DNA from: Prochlorococcus sp. AG-418-G18
Lineage (GTDB): Bacteria > Cyanobacteriota > Cyanobacteriia > PCC-6307 > Cyanobiaceae
Direction of reading: 5' to 3'
Assembly: GCA_003214215.1 (NCBI GenBank)
Contig: QCLX01000012.1
Location: forward strand, 1-38,618
Length of the DNA stretch: 38,618 nt
This document shows positions 8,546 through 17,060 of the stretch, piece by piece. A model generated the notes under the pieces. It did no database searches. It was given only the letters and a program-made list of their open reading frames with translations, and was not told where the DNA came from. Numbering within the stretch: position 1 is the first letter of the stretch; the number at the start of each line of letters is the position of its first letter. The position numbers were made by a program, and so were the translations under genes.

Positions 8546-10339
8546 CTAAAAGAGGTTTTTAAATTTTTCAATATATTCTTTGTTATTGTATAGACCGGTT
8601 ATTGATCCATCTTTCAATTCAATAATTTTGTCACAATATCTCAGTGTTGATAATCGATGTGCGATTGTAATTGTGGTTAAATTTGAATTGGAATTCTTAC
8701 AAAATATTGATTCGATGACCGACTTTTCAGTTTTGAAATCTAATGCACTTGTAGACTCATCAAGAATAAGTAATTCGGAATTGCTATAAATTGCTCTAGC
8801 AAGTCCTATTCTTTGCTTTTGGCCTCCACTTAATTTAATACCTTTATCACCCACAAATGTTTCATAACCATTGATAGTTTTACTTATAAATTCGTGGGCA
8901 CATGCAATCTTCGCTGCATTTACGACTCTTTGAAATTCAATTTTTTCTTTAGGGACGCAGAAAGCAATATTTTCAGTTATTGAAGCATCATATAAAAATA
9001 TATCTTGAGGTACAAGAGATATGTTGTTTTTCCATTTTTTTAGGAGATTTGTTTTATTTTGATTAAAAAGATCTACATCATCAATTGAGATACTGCCGCT
9101 ATTTGGACTAAGAATACCCATTAAAATATTTATTAGGGTTGTTTTACCGCTTCCAGTTCTACCAAATATTCCTAGATTTTCTCCTTTATGAATTGTTAAA
9201 TTAATATTTTTGGATATATTTTCATTGCTCACTTCATAGTTAAAGTTTAAATTATTAATCTTAATTTGTCTTTGAAATGACAATTTATCTTTAATAACAT
9301 TATTGTATTCATTTGTCTTTAATTTTATTAGGTCTAAAACTCTGTACAAAGGCTTATTATAAAAATAAAGTAATGACCAAGATTTATAAGAAGTTTGCAT
9401 TGCTGGCAGAAGTTTTTGTGCCCCAAGAGCAAAAGCCCCCAATAATGCAATAATATTTGAAGAATTATTAATGCTTGAGTAGATGATATATCCTGATAAT
9501 CCTAAGAATAAAAGGCCAATGCCTTCGAATAAATATCTTGGAAAGGTTGTTATAAATCCAATTATACCTTGATATTTTCTAAGATTATGATTATTTTGAT
9601 TGAAATTTTTTATATAAAATTCATGATTATTGGAAATGATAATCTCTTTTATTGCATTTAAACTATTTAGGATTGTTTTATGAAGACTATAGTTAGACTT
9701 CATTTCAATTTTGCTATATCTTTCAACTCTTTTATTAATAAATATTCCTAATAAAGTATAAATCGTCGAAAAGAAAATAACAGAGAAAAATGTAATGTAG
9801 AAGTTTAATTTGATAAGGGATAAAATTATACTTAGAGATAAGATAATGGAAGTAGTAAGTGTTAATAGGTTTTCAAAAAAGAAGTTAGTTTTTTCAATAT
9901 TAGAAGTTAAATCAGTTAAAAGTTCACTGCTATTTTGATTTATAAAAAAATAATATTCTTGATTTATGACTTTTCGATAAACTTTGTTTGAAATATAATT
10001 TAGAAAAGATATCCTGAATTTTGTATTTAACCACAAATTAAAAATTCTAATTATTGTTGTAATTAAATTAATTGTTAAGAATGTTATTGTAGATAAAGTA
10101 ATTAACTCTTTCTCATTTGAGATACTAAAAGTAGAAATTAAAAAAGAAAAAGATGAAGAAATCTTCTTTGGATCTGTTAATGATTCAATAAATAACAAAG
10201 CTGATCCTATTGAAATAAATTCAAAGAGACCATTAAATATATTTATAAACAGTATGCCAAGAAATTGAACCCTCCTTTTTTTATCAAGTGAATTAAATAA
10301 TAAAATAATTGAATTAAATAGTTTATAACTTCTTTTCAT
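8546..10339 (-). CDS. ABC transporter half-molecule, lipid-linked glycan flippase type
   Basis: Fused membrane plus ATPase protein of 597 residues, the MsbA/PglK layout. About six transmembrane segments lie in residues 20-330. The nucleotide-binding domain has Walker A GRTGSGKTT (393-401), Q-loop SLVPQD (441-446), signature LSGGQKQR (503-510), Walker B LLILDEST (523-530) and the H-loop His561 in TIAHRL. PglK-like members flip lipid-linked oligosaccharides; with no Wzx flippase in the window this is the best candidate for that task. MsbA-like lipid A export or an unrelated exporter are alternatives. It sits mid-operon with 15-16 base gaps on both sides. Confidence 0.88.
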   Translation of the reverse strand: MKRSYKLFNSIILLFNSLDKKRRVQFLGILFINIFNGLFEFISIGSALLFIESLTDPKKISSSFSFLISTFSISNEKELITLSTITFLTINLITTIIRIFNLWLNTKFRISFLNYISNKVYRKVINQEYYFFINQNSSELLTDLTSNIEKTNFFFENLLTLTTSIILSLSIILSLIKLNFYITFFSVIFFSTIYTLLGIFINKRVERYSKIEMKSNYSLHKTILNSLNAIKEIIISNNHEFYIKNFNQNNHNLRKYQGIIGFITTFPRYLFEGIGLLFLGLSGYIIYSSINNSSNIIALLGAFALGAQKLLPAMQTSYKSWSLLYFYNKPLYRVLDLIKLKTNEYNNVIKDKLSFQRQIKINNLNFNYEVSNENISKNINLTIHKGENLGIFGRTGSGKTTLINILMGILSPNSGSISIDDVDLFNQNKTNLLKKWKNNISLVPQDIFLYDASITENIAFCVPKEKIEFQRVVNAAKIACAHEFISKTINGYETFVGDKGIKLSGGQKQRIGLARAIYSNSELLILDESTSALDFKTEKSVIESIFCKNSNSNLTTITIAHRLSTLRYCDKIIELKDGSITGLYNNKEYIEKFKNLF

Positions 10340-10354
10340 TTTTCAACTTTAATT

Positions 10355-11191
10355 TTAATTGAAATAAACTTTTAATTTATTTTTTATTCTATTAAATATA
10401 GTACCTTTCATCCAACTCATTTCCCAATGATGAATTCCAATACTTATATCTTCTATTTCTTTATATTTATCAATTTGTTTATTAAGCATAAAGTTGGGAT
10501 ATGGGTAGAAATAATTTGAAGGAAGGATAAGACTTTCTTTCCCAATTAAATCTTTTCGAGAGAAATATTCCTTAGTTACAATTTCAGGTCCTGAATTTTC
10601 GATAATGGAATTTATGTCATCCTTGTATTCAGTTAATTTTATCTTGTTGAGTATTTTATTTAAAAGTATATAGTTTGGTGAGCTAAATAATATTGAATTA
10701 CCCAAACATGGTTTAGCACCAAACATCATTCCAGCGATGAATTTATATTTGAGTATATTTGAGGGGATCGATTTGAGGCATTCAAAATCTGTATCTACAT
10801 ATAGCCCCCCGTATTTATTCAAGATAATGTACCTTAAAATATCACTTCTGTGCCCAGGATTAATTTTTTTTGAATAAATGTTGAAGTCTTTTATGTCTAG
10901 ATTTTTGATACTTTCCTCATCCCATAAAATATATTCCCAATCTGGATTGAATTTTTGCCATGATTTCATCCATGGTAAACAGTTTTTAGGTGGTTTTTTG
11001 CTCCCTAACCATATTTGATGAATTTTTTTTGGAATTAAAGCCTCACTGTAATATTGATCTGAATTTTTAAGATAAGATTTAAATTGGGATACTAAGAATA
11101 ACCATTCATCATGTTTAAGAATATTTCCTACAAAGTTCTTATCAAATTTTGAGTTTTTTGCGAAATCAGAGTTAAATAAGGTATCAATCAT
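10355..11191 (-). CDS. GT32-family glycosyltransferase (sugar-binding DXD region)
   Basis: Retaining GT-A transferase of the capsular polysaccharide / Och1-like group. The defining features are IPKKIHQIWLG (about residues 53-63), WMKSWQKFNPDWEYILWDE (about 74-92), then GHRSDILRYIILNKYGGLY followed by the metal-binding DTD at 133-135. The 50 residues before the first motif have no recognisable domain. The C-terminal GIHHWEMSWMKG is also typical for the family, where the late His-x-Trp region completes the active site. Length 278 is normal. Four bases separate it from the upstream methyltransferase, so co-transcription is likely. Donor sugar unknown. Confidence 0.85.
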   Translation of the reverse strand: MIDTLFNSDFAKNSKFDKNFVGNILKHDEWLFLVSQFKSYLKNSDQYYSEALIPKKIHQIWLGSKKPPKNCLPWMKSWQKFNPDWEYILWDEESIKNLDIKDFNIYSKKINPGHRSDILRYIILNKYGGLYVDTDFECLKSIPSNILKYKFIAGMMFGAKPCLGNSILFSSPNYILLNKILNKIKLTEYKDDINSIIENSGPEIVTKEYFSRKDLIGKESLILPSNYFYPYPNFMLNKQIDKYKEIEDISIGIHHWEMSWMKGTIFNRIKNKLKVYFN

Positions 11192-11195
11192 TTAT

Positions 11196-12095
11196 CTATA
11201 AATAGGGGTTAATCGGTAGATGTTTATAATTCCATTTCATTTTTTTTAGGTTATGCACTATTAGTTTTTCAGGCTTTTCTTTAAAAAGTATTGCTTCGCC
11301 TATAGAGTAATTCAAAAATCCTAAATTACACAAAAAGTCTTTTATGAGAATTGCAGATTTTAGTTTTAAACAAATTGCCTTTTCTTTTAAAGTTGTATTT
11401 TTAGTAGAAACATACTCTATTTTTTTGAAATAATGATCATTTATATTGTTAAATGCGATTCTTGTTTTATGTATACCTAATAAGAATTTCTCTAGCTCAC
11501 GCATATTGATTGTATAAATAAAGTTTCCAACTTCTTCAAAACCATACTCATCTTTGTAAACTTTTTTATTTAATAAATTTTTCACTAAGTTTTTAGAACT
11601 TATAAAAAATTTTTTTAAAAAATGGCTATAAGCGTAAGTGTCGTTAGGTTCAATTATTACAACACCTTTCTTGCAAACTCTATATGCCTCGTAAATTGCT
11701 AACCAAGGCCTTGGAAGATGGTGCAAAGTTTCTTTTATTAAAACATAGTCAAAACTATTTGCCTCGAAATTTAAGTTTTCAGCGTTTTGTTTGCTGAATG
11801 AATCAACTATACCTTTTTTATAAGCTAACTCTAGTAAATTGGTATGCATATCACTAGAGTGACAAACCACATCATGTCTTTTTAACCATGCTGCCTCTGA
11901 TCCATACCTACCATCTCCAATTGTCAACCATGTTTCATTTTGTTTTAAAATTGGCTTGATAAGATTTAGTATTCGGTTATGTCGCCAGTAATCTAGACTT
12001 TCTAAATTTAACCATGCCTCAGCAATTTTAGATTGTTTTTCGTTATTGACATAAGCTTCATATTGCTTGTCATGCTTATCATAAAAAGTATCCAT
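11196..12095 (-). CDS. class I SAM-dependent methyltransferase
   Basis: First gene of the minus-strand block. Motif I is WLTIGDGRYGSEAAWL (about residues 56-71), unusual in having GDGRYG instead of the common GCGxG, followed by HSSDMHTNLLELA (acidic position). Later FDYVLIKETLHHLPRPW is a standard motif IV region, and VVIIEPND closes the core. The 90 or so C-terminal residues are basic and without recognised motif. Likely O-methylates a glycan or its precursor; the substrate cannot be told from sequence. Its ATG faces the gmhA gene across a 182-base divergent region. Confidence 0.75.
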   Translation of the reverse strand: MDTFYDKHDKQYEAYVNNEKQSKIAEAWLNLESLDYWRHNRILNLIKPILKQNETWLTIGDGRYGSEAAWLKRHDVVCHSSDMHTNLLELAYKKGIVDSFSKQNAENLNFEANSFDYVLIKETLHHLPRPWLAIYEAYRVCKKGVVIIEPNDTYAYSHFLKKFFISSKNLVKNLLNKKVYKDEYGFEEVGNFIYTINMRELEKFLLGIHKTRIAFNNINDHYFKKIEYVSTKNTTLKEKAICLKLKSAILIKDFLCNLGFLNYSIGEAILFKEKPEKLIVHNLKKMKWNYKHLPINPYL

Positions 12096-12256
12096 ATTTT
12101 AATTTCAGATATAATTTACATAAAAGAGATAAAAATTAATTTAATAACATTAAGACCTCGATCGACGAAATAATGCAATTAGGAAAAGAAAATTTAAAAA
12201 AAATTACTTAACTAAAGAAAGTGTCTACATATTAATTTAATGTTATTTATTTAAGA

Positions 12257-12262
12257 TATAAT
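12257..12262 (+). promoter_or_regulatory. candidate -10 box for the heptose operon
   Basis: An exact TATAAT lies in the 182-base divergent region, 15 bases before the ATG of gmhA at 12278. A start about seven bases downstream would leave an almost leaderless transcript. No convincing -35 hexamer is seen at 16-18 bases, and the region is extremely AT-rich, so chance is possible. Confidence 0.4.
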
Positions 12263-12277
12263 TAAAAAAAATTTAAA

Positions 12278-12910
12278 ATGGCGATTGTAAATAAATTTAA
12301 ATTTAGAGATTACACTAAAGAATTAATAAAAGCATTAGATTTAGTTGACCAAAAACAAATTGATCAATTTTTTGATGTATTTAATTCTTACGTTGGGAGT
12401 AATTCAAATATTTTTCTTTTAGGAAATGGTGGAAGCCAAGCTAACGCTCATCATATCTCAGGAGATTTCATAAAAACATTTTCTTTAGCTGGCCTAAAAT
12501 TAAAAATTTCATGCTTAGCAGATAATGTTTGTCATTTAACTGCAGCTTCAAATGATCTTTCTTATGATGATGCTTATAGTATTTTGGTTGATAATTTAAT
12601 AGATAAAGAAGATTTTTTGATATATTTATCTGGAAGTGGGAATTCTATAAATTTGGTTAAATGCGCTAGAAAAGCTAAGTTAAGGAATATTAGGCAAGCA
12701 GCTTTAACTGGTTTTAATGGCGGAGCTTTGAAAGAAATTGTTGATTATCCAATACATGTTAAATTTGACGATATGGAAATTTGTGAAGATATTCAATTAT
12801 CAATTTTCCATTATATAAAACAAAGATTGATAACTAAATATTCTGATTATTTTACTAATTTGGATTTACCCAAATACCAAAAAAGAACATTAGAGGATCT
12901 TATTTCATGA
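12278..12910 (+). CDS. gmhA: sedoheptulose-7-phosphate isomerase (SIS domain)
   Basis: First step of heptose activation: converts sedoheptulose-7-phosphate to D-glycero-D-manno-heptose-7-phosphate. The SIS-domain phosphate-binding motif IFLLGNGGSQANAHHISGDF (about residues 45-64) is very close to family members, followed by CLADNVCHLTAASND and LSGSGNS near 108-114, the second phosphosugar-binding loop. At the C-terminus EDIQLSIFH gives a Glu-x7-His pattern where E. coli GmhA has Gln-x7-His as zinc ligands. Length 210 is normal. It overlaps the kinase gene by four bases (ATGA). A general SIS sugar isomerase is the only alternative, and the neighbours make heptose firm. Confidence 0.9.
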   Translation: MAIVNKFKFRDYTKELIKALDLVDQKQIDQFFDVFNSYVGSNSNIFLLGNGGSQANAHHISGDFIKTFSLAGLKLKISCLADNVCHLTAASNDLSYDDAYSILVDNLIDKEDFLIYLSGSGNSINLVKCARKAKLRNIRQAALTGFNGGALKEIVDYPIHVKFDDMEICEDIQLSIFHYIKQRLITKYSDYFTNLDLPKYQKRTLEDLIS

Positions 12911-13899
12911 TTTACATTGGTAAATCACCATATAGGGTATCTTTATTGGGTGGTGGTTCAGATTTAGATTGGTTCGTTAAGCAAGAAAAATTTGGGATTT
13001 GTTTGGGATACTCATTAGATAAATACTCCTACTCAGTTTTAAATGTGCTCCCATCAATTTCTAAAAAAGGTATATTGGAATATTCGACTAGAGAAGAGTA
13101 TAAAAATGCTGATGAAATTGTTCATCCAATTGTTAGAGAAGTTTTTTCATATTTTGAGATTCCTAATTATATAGAGTTAAAAACCTTCGGATTCGCTTCT
13201 GGAGGATCTGGATTAGGAGGCTCAGCTTCATTCCTTTTATCATTACTGAGCTCATTATCTAGAGCATTTGATTTTAGGCTTTCCAAAGATCAAATAATTG
13301 AAAAAGCTTGTTTTTTGGAAATTCATAAATTAAGTAAACCTATTGGTAAACAGGATCAATATTTATGTGCAAACGAAGGATTTAATTCATTTACTTTTTT
13401 TGAAGATAATAGTGTCAAGAAAAATATCCTTTCAAATCAAAAAAAAGAAGTCTTAAATAGATTATCTGATAGCTTTTATTTAATCCCAACAAATAAAAAA
13501 AGAAGTTCAGATTCTGTTTTAAAAACAATAAAAAACGATGGAGAAGCTTCACAAAAAATTATTAATATTAGAGAAATTGCAGTAAATTTCTTAAATTTTG
13601 ATGATCTTAGAGATTATAAAATTGAAGAATGTTTCAATAATTCAGTAAGAGATTCTTGGATAATCAAAAAATCTATTTCTAATACAATGAATAGTACTTT
13701 AAGTGAACAATATGATTTGATAGATCACTTAATCCCAAATAATTGGATAAGATTGATTGGTGCTGGTAATGGAGGATATTTTCTTGTCTCTTCTAAAGTT
13801 GATCAAAATAAAATTAAAGATATATCTTCAAAAAATGGTATAAAAGGTATTTTCAAAGCAAAACCTTCAAATGAAGGGATATCAAGCTTTCAGATATGA
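12907..13899 (+). CDS. hddA: D-glycero-D-manno-heptose 7-phosphate 1-kinase (GHMP family)
   Basis: Phosphorylates heptose-7-phosphate at C1 to give the 1,7-bisphosphate. The N-terminus YIGKSPYRVSLLGGGSDLDW is the GHMP substrate loop, and GGSGLGGSASFLLSLL (about residues 99-114) is the ATP-binding P-loop of this superfamily. IGKQDQYLCANEGFNSF near 155 is characteristic of heptose/sugar kinases of the HddA group, and IGAGNGGYFLV near 280 is the C-terminal glycine-rich motif. Length 330 is typical. ATGA overlaps exist with both the upstream isomerase and the downstream fused gene, indicating coupled translation. Confidence 0.9.
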   Translation: MIYIGKSPYRVSLLGGGSDLDWFVKQEKFGICLGYSLDKYSYSVLNVLPSISKKGILEYSTREEYKNADEIVHPIVREVFSYFEIPNYIELKTFGFASGGSGLGGSASFLLSLLSSLSRAFDFRLSKDQIIEKACFLEIHKLSKPIGKQDQYLCANEGFNSFTFFEDNSVKKNILSNQKKEVLNRLSDSFYLIPTNKKRSSDSVLKTIKNDGEASQKIINIREIAVNFLNFDDLRDYKIEECFNNSVRDSWIIKKSISNTMNSTLSEQYDLIDHLIPNNWIRLIGAGNGGYFLVSSKVDQNKIKDISSKNGIKGIFKAKPSNEGISSFQI

Positions 13900-15140
13900 A
13901 AACCAAAAAATTTGACGCAGTTGTAGCTTGTGGAGGATATGGGACTCGTTTAAAGGCGTTAACAAATGATATCCCAAAGCCTCTTTTTTTATTGAATGGT
14001 AAGAGTACTCTTGAAAGATGTATAAAAGAATTAGATACTTATCAATTTAAAAATGTCATCCTAACAATTGGATTTAAAAGCAATAAGTTTTTTGAATTGA
14101 TAGAACAATTAAATAAAAAATATCGAATCAACATAGAAGTATTTTTAGAAAAAAAACCTATGGGTGAATGTGGGGCTCTATGGATAATAAAAGATAAATT
14201 ATGTGATGATTTTTTATTTATCAACGGTGATATTATTTTCTCGATTGAGTTTAAAAAATTACTGAATTTCCACAAGAGATTATCTTCTAATTTAACTTTA
14301 GTTACCCATACTTGTGATCATCCTGAGGATTCAGATTTAGTATCTGTTCCAAATGGATCTCTTGTTGAAGATATTTTTCTGAAAGGTAAAAACAAAGAAA
14401 TCAAAAAAAATGCATATCTTGGAAATTCTGGTATTTGTGTAATTAATAAATTTTCATTAGATAAAATTGGACCTCCTATTAAAAATCAATCAAATTCAAT
14501 TTTTCATTACATAGTAAAAAATCTTTTTGATTTGAATATTAATGTTTTTTCGTATAACACTACTGAGTATATAAAAGATATGGGAACACCTAAAAGATTC
14601 CGGGTCGTAGAAGAAGACTTATCAAGCAATAAAGTGAACAAAAAAAACTACATTAATTTGCAAAAAACATTATTTTTAGATCGAGACAATACACTTATAA
14701 AGTGTGAAACTGGAAAATATATTTTAAAAAAAGAAGATATTGATTTTTACAGAGAGAATATAGAGAAAATTATACCAATATCTTTAAATTATGATTTCGT
14801 TTGTTTGATAACTAATCAACCAACCATATCAATGGGTAAATTAAGTTTAAAAGACTTAAATGAAATCAACAGTTTGATTATTAAATTTTGTCTTTCAGTT
14901 GGCTTGAAAATCGATGTAGTAACATTTTGTCCACATCATCCTCATAAAGGGTTTGAAGGCGAAATACAAATACTTAAACAAGATTGTTTCTGCAGAAAAC
15001 CCAATCCTGGTTTATTCTTTGAACAGTCTTTTTTAAGGAATATTGATCTCAAGGAATCCTTAATGATAGGTGATTCCCAGAATGACTTATTTGCGGCTCT
15101 TAATGCTGGTTGCAAATTTTTGAACGTTAATGATTTATGA
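13896..15140 (+). CDS. fused heptose-1-phosphate guanylyltransferase (HddC) and heptose-bisphosphate phosphatase (GmhB)
   Basis: One 414-residue protein carries two activities. Residues 1 to about 240 are a sugar nucleotidyltransferase: CGGYGTRLKALTNDIPKPL (12-30), FINGDIIF (108-115, metal Asp), and DMGTPKRF (228-235). Residues about 258-414 are a HAD phosphatase: LFLDRDNTL (259-267, nucleophile Asp), LITNQP, the zinc-site pattern C345-x-H347 with C364-x-C366, and GDSQNDLFAA (392-401). GmhB removes the C7 phosphate and HddC then adds GMP, so the fusion couples the last two steps to GDP-heptose. Separate genes are more usual. The nucleophile motif has Asn (DRDN) where GmhB normally has Gly. 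ATGA overlaps join both neighbours. Domain identities are confident. Confidence 0.88.
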   Translation: MKTKKFDAVVACGGYGTRLKALTNDIPKPLFLLNGKSTLERCIKELDTYQFKNVILTIGFKSNKFFELIEQLNKKYRINIEVFLEKKPMGECGALWIIKDKLCDDFLFINGDIIFSIEFKKLLNFHKRLSSNLTLVTHTCDHPEDSDLVSVPNGSLVEDIFLKGKNKEIKKNAYLGNSGICVINKFSLDKIGPPIKNQSNSIFHYIVKNLFDLNINVFSYNTTEYIKDMGTPKRFRVVEEDLSSNKVNKKNYINLQKTLFLDRDNTLIKCETGKYILKKEDIDFYRENIEKIIPISLNYDFVCLITNQPTISMGKLSLKDLNEINSLIIKFCLSVGLKIDVVTFCPHHPHKGFEGEIQILKQDCFCRKPNPGLFFEQSFLRNIDLKESLMIGDSQNDLFAALNAGCKFLNVNDL

Positions 15141-16120
15141 GTTATTCATTTTTTGGGACTTGTTTTAATGACCATAAACAATTATTTGATTGTTTAAATT
15201 CCATTCTTAATCAAACAATTTCTCCCAAGGAAATTATTTTAATAAATTCTGGTGAAAAAAATATTGAGAAAGAAATTCAAGATAAGATTTTGGATAAGAA
15301 AATTAAATTAGTATATATTCAGAGAAAATTGTCTCGTGTTGGTGCACTCAATTTAGCTATTGATAAATCTACATCTGAATTTTCATTAAGATTTGATACT
15401 AGATCTAGATTTTCTAAGGATTATGCTGAAGAAGCTTTAAAAGTTTTAAGAGATAAGAATTTAAATGTTGCGGTTGTTGGTGGAGTCCCCTCGGTAAAAA
15501 GCATTTCTAAAAATATTAGAGCCATAATTTGTTCAGAAATTATGGAACGTACTTATCTATATTTTTTTCCAAAGCATAGAAATAAGAAATATACTGGATA
15601 TGCTTCCTCAATTTATTTAGGTTGTTTTAGAACCTCTGTATTAAAAGAAATAAGATTTAGTGAAAAAAAAGATCTGATATCTGAAGATTCATTAATAATA
15701 AGTAATTTCTTGGGAAATGGATTTAAAGCTTACATTTCATCCAAAATAAAATTAAGTTATATTTGCAGGTCATCATTTTTAAATATTTTAAAGTTATTCA
15801 ATACATACGGATATTGTAGAGGAAATACAATTTTACTTTCCAGAAAATTATTTATTTCAAAGAGGCATTTATATGTTTGTTTTTCTCTAGTTTCTATTTT
15901 GATGATATTATTTCAATTTTCATTAAAAAGTTTAACTTTTCTCCCCTTTTTGTTTATTTTTTTTAATATTTTTAATGAATTAATTTTTTATAGAAACAAA
16001 ATAAATTTATTTGTGCCCATTTATGGCACTTTGTGTCAGTTTTCTTGGATATTAGGATTTTTTTGGTGTTTACTTACTATTTTTAAATCTAATGTTTCTA
16101 AATCAAATTTTATATCTTGA
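15137..16120 (+). CDS. membrane-bound GT2-family glycosyltransferase
   Basis: Inverting GT-A transferase probably adding a sugar, possibly heptose, to the lipid-linked glycan. The N-terminal domain has the GT2 opening (SILNQTISPKEIILINSG near residues 22-39), LSRVGALNLAIDKS near 65-78, and RFDTRSRF near 84-91, where DTR stands at the DXD position. From about residue 245 there are two to three hydrophobic stretches (LVSILMILFQFSL, FLPFLFIFFNIF, FSWILGFFWCLLTIF), as in ExoA-like transferases anchored by their C-terminus. ATGA overlap with the upstream fusion gene and a TTGA overlap with the downstream epimerase place it firmly in the heptose operon. The third acidic residue of DXD is Arg, so metal binding may differ. 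Confidence 0.78.
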   Translation: MSYSFFGTCFNDHKQLFDCLNSILNQTISPKEIILINSGEKNIEKEIQDKILDKKIKLVYIQRKLSRVGALNLAIDKSTSEFSLRFDTRSRFSKDYAEEALKVLRDKNLNVAVVGGVPSVKSISKNIRAIICSEIMERTYLYFFPKHRNKKYTGYASSIYLGCFRTSVLKEIRFSEKKDLISEDSLIISNFLGNGFKAYISSKIKLSYICRSSFLNILKLFNTYGYCRGNTILLSRKLFISKRHLYVCFSLVSILMILFQFSLKSLTFLPFLFIFFNIFNELIFYRNKINLFVPIYGTLCQFSWILGFFWCLLTIFKSNVSKSNFIS

Positions 16121-17058
16121 ATTCTGAAGTTATTATCACTGGTGGGGCGGGTTTTATTGGAGCTAATCTTGTTAAATCTCTACTAAATAAGGGATTTAAA
16201 GTATATGTGTTCGATAATTTATCTACTGGAAATATAAATAATTTGCCTTTAGATAAAATAGAGTTTTACAATTTTGATTTAAAAAATGCTTGGCAAAATT
16301 GGCCTACTATTAATGCATCTTGCATTTATCATTTAGCTGCTAATGCAGATGTAAGAGGAGGAATTAAGGATCATAATATTGATTTAAATGAAAACTTACT
16401 TGTTACGAAGAATGTTTGTGATTATTTAATCAAAAATCAAATCAGAGAATTAGTTTTTGCAAGTAGTGCAACAGTTTATGGTGAACCAAATATTTATCCA
16501 ACTCCTGAAAGTTTTATATCTAATCAGACATCCCTTTATGGTGCTAGCAAAATTTCTTGTGAAGCATTTATTCAAGCTTATTCCAATTATGGCTACTTTA
16601 AATCCACAATTTTTAGATTTGTTTCATGGACAGGATATGGTTATTCTCATGGAGTAGTTTATGATTTTGTAAATAAATTATTAAAGAACTCATCAAAATT
16701 GAAAATATTGGGAGATGGTAAACAAGTTAAATCTTATTTAGATGTTAACGATGGAATTGAAGGTGTAATTAATATTCCAAATCTTCATAATGAGTTTTCT
16801 TCTGTATTTAATTTAGGGCATAACCAAACAATGAATGTAAAGGATTTGGCAGATATTGTTTGTGATGAAATGAATTTGAATAATGTTGAATACGAATTTG
16901 CTGGTGGCGAGAGGGGTTGGGTTGGCGATTCACCACTTGTACATTTGAATACAAAAAAAGCTAACGATTATGGTTGGAAACCTAAAATTACAATCGAAAA
17001 TAGTATTAGGAATACTGTAAGGTACTTATTATCAAATAATTCAAGACGATTTAGATAA
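16117..17058 (+). CDS. NAD-dependent sugar-nucleotide epimerase/dehydratase
   Basis: Extended short-chain dehydrogenase acting on a sugar nucleotide. GGAGFIGANL (9-18) is the NAD-binding loop, FDNLSTGN (32-39) contacts the adenosine ribose, ASSATVYGEP (115-124) gives the catalytic Ser/Thr, and YGASK (141-145) the Tyr-Lys pair. It resembles UDP-glucose 4-epimerases in outline but is short (313) and its operon suggests a role on the heptose branch or another GDP sugar. The start is TTG at 16117, overlapping the previous stop as TTGA; no earlier or nearby ATG precedes the Rossmann motif, so TTG is well supported. The gene ends two bases before a convergent glycosyltransferase. Confidence 0.83.
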   Translation: MNSEVIITGGAGFIGANLVKSLLNKGFKVYVFDNLSTGNINNLPLDKIEFYNFDLKNAWQNWPTINASCIYHLAANADVRGGIKDHNIDLNENLLVTKNVCDYLIKNQIRELVFASSATVYGEPNIYPTPESFISNQTSLYGASKISCEAFIQAYSNYGYFKSTIFRFVSWTGYGYSHGVVYDFVNKLLKNSSKLKILGDGKQVKSYLDVNDGIEGVINIPNLHNEFSSVFNLGHNQTMNVKDLADIVCDEMNLNNVEYEFAGGERGWVGDSPLVHLNTKKANDYGWKPKITIENSIRNTVRYLLSNNSRRFR

Positions 17059-17060
17059 AT

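Noticed and set aside
12096-12277. Riboswitch or structured leader in the divergent region before gmhA
   Set aside because: Nearly pure A/T sequence with no stable stem or known aptamer motif; only a candidate -10 box is supportable.
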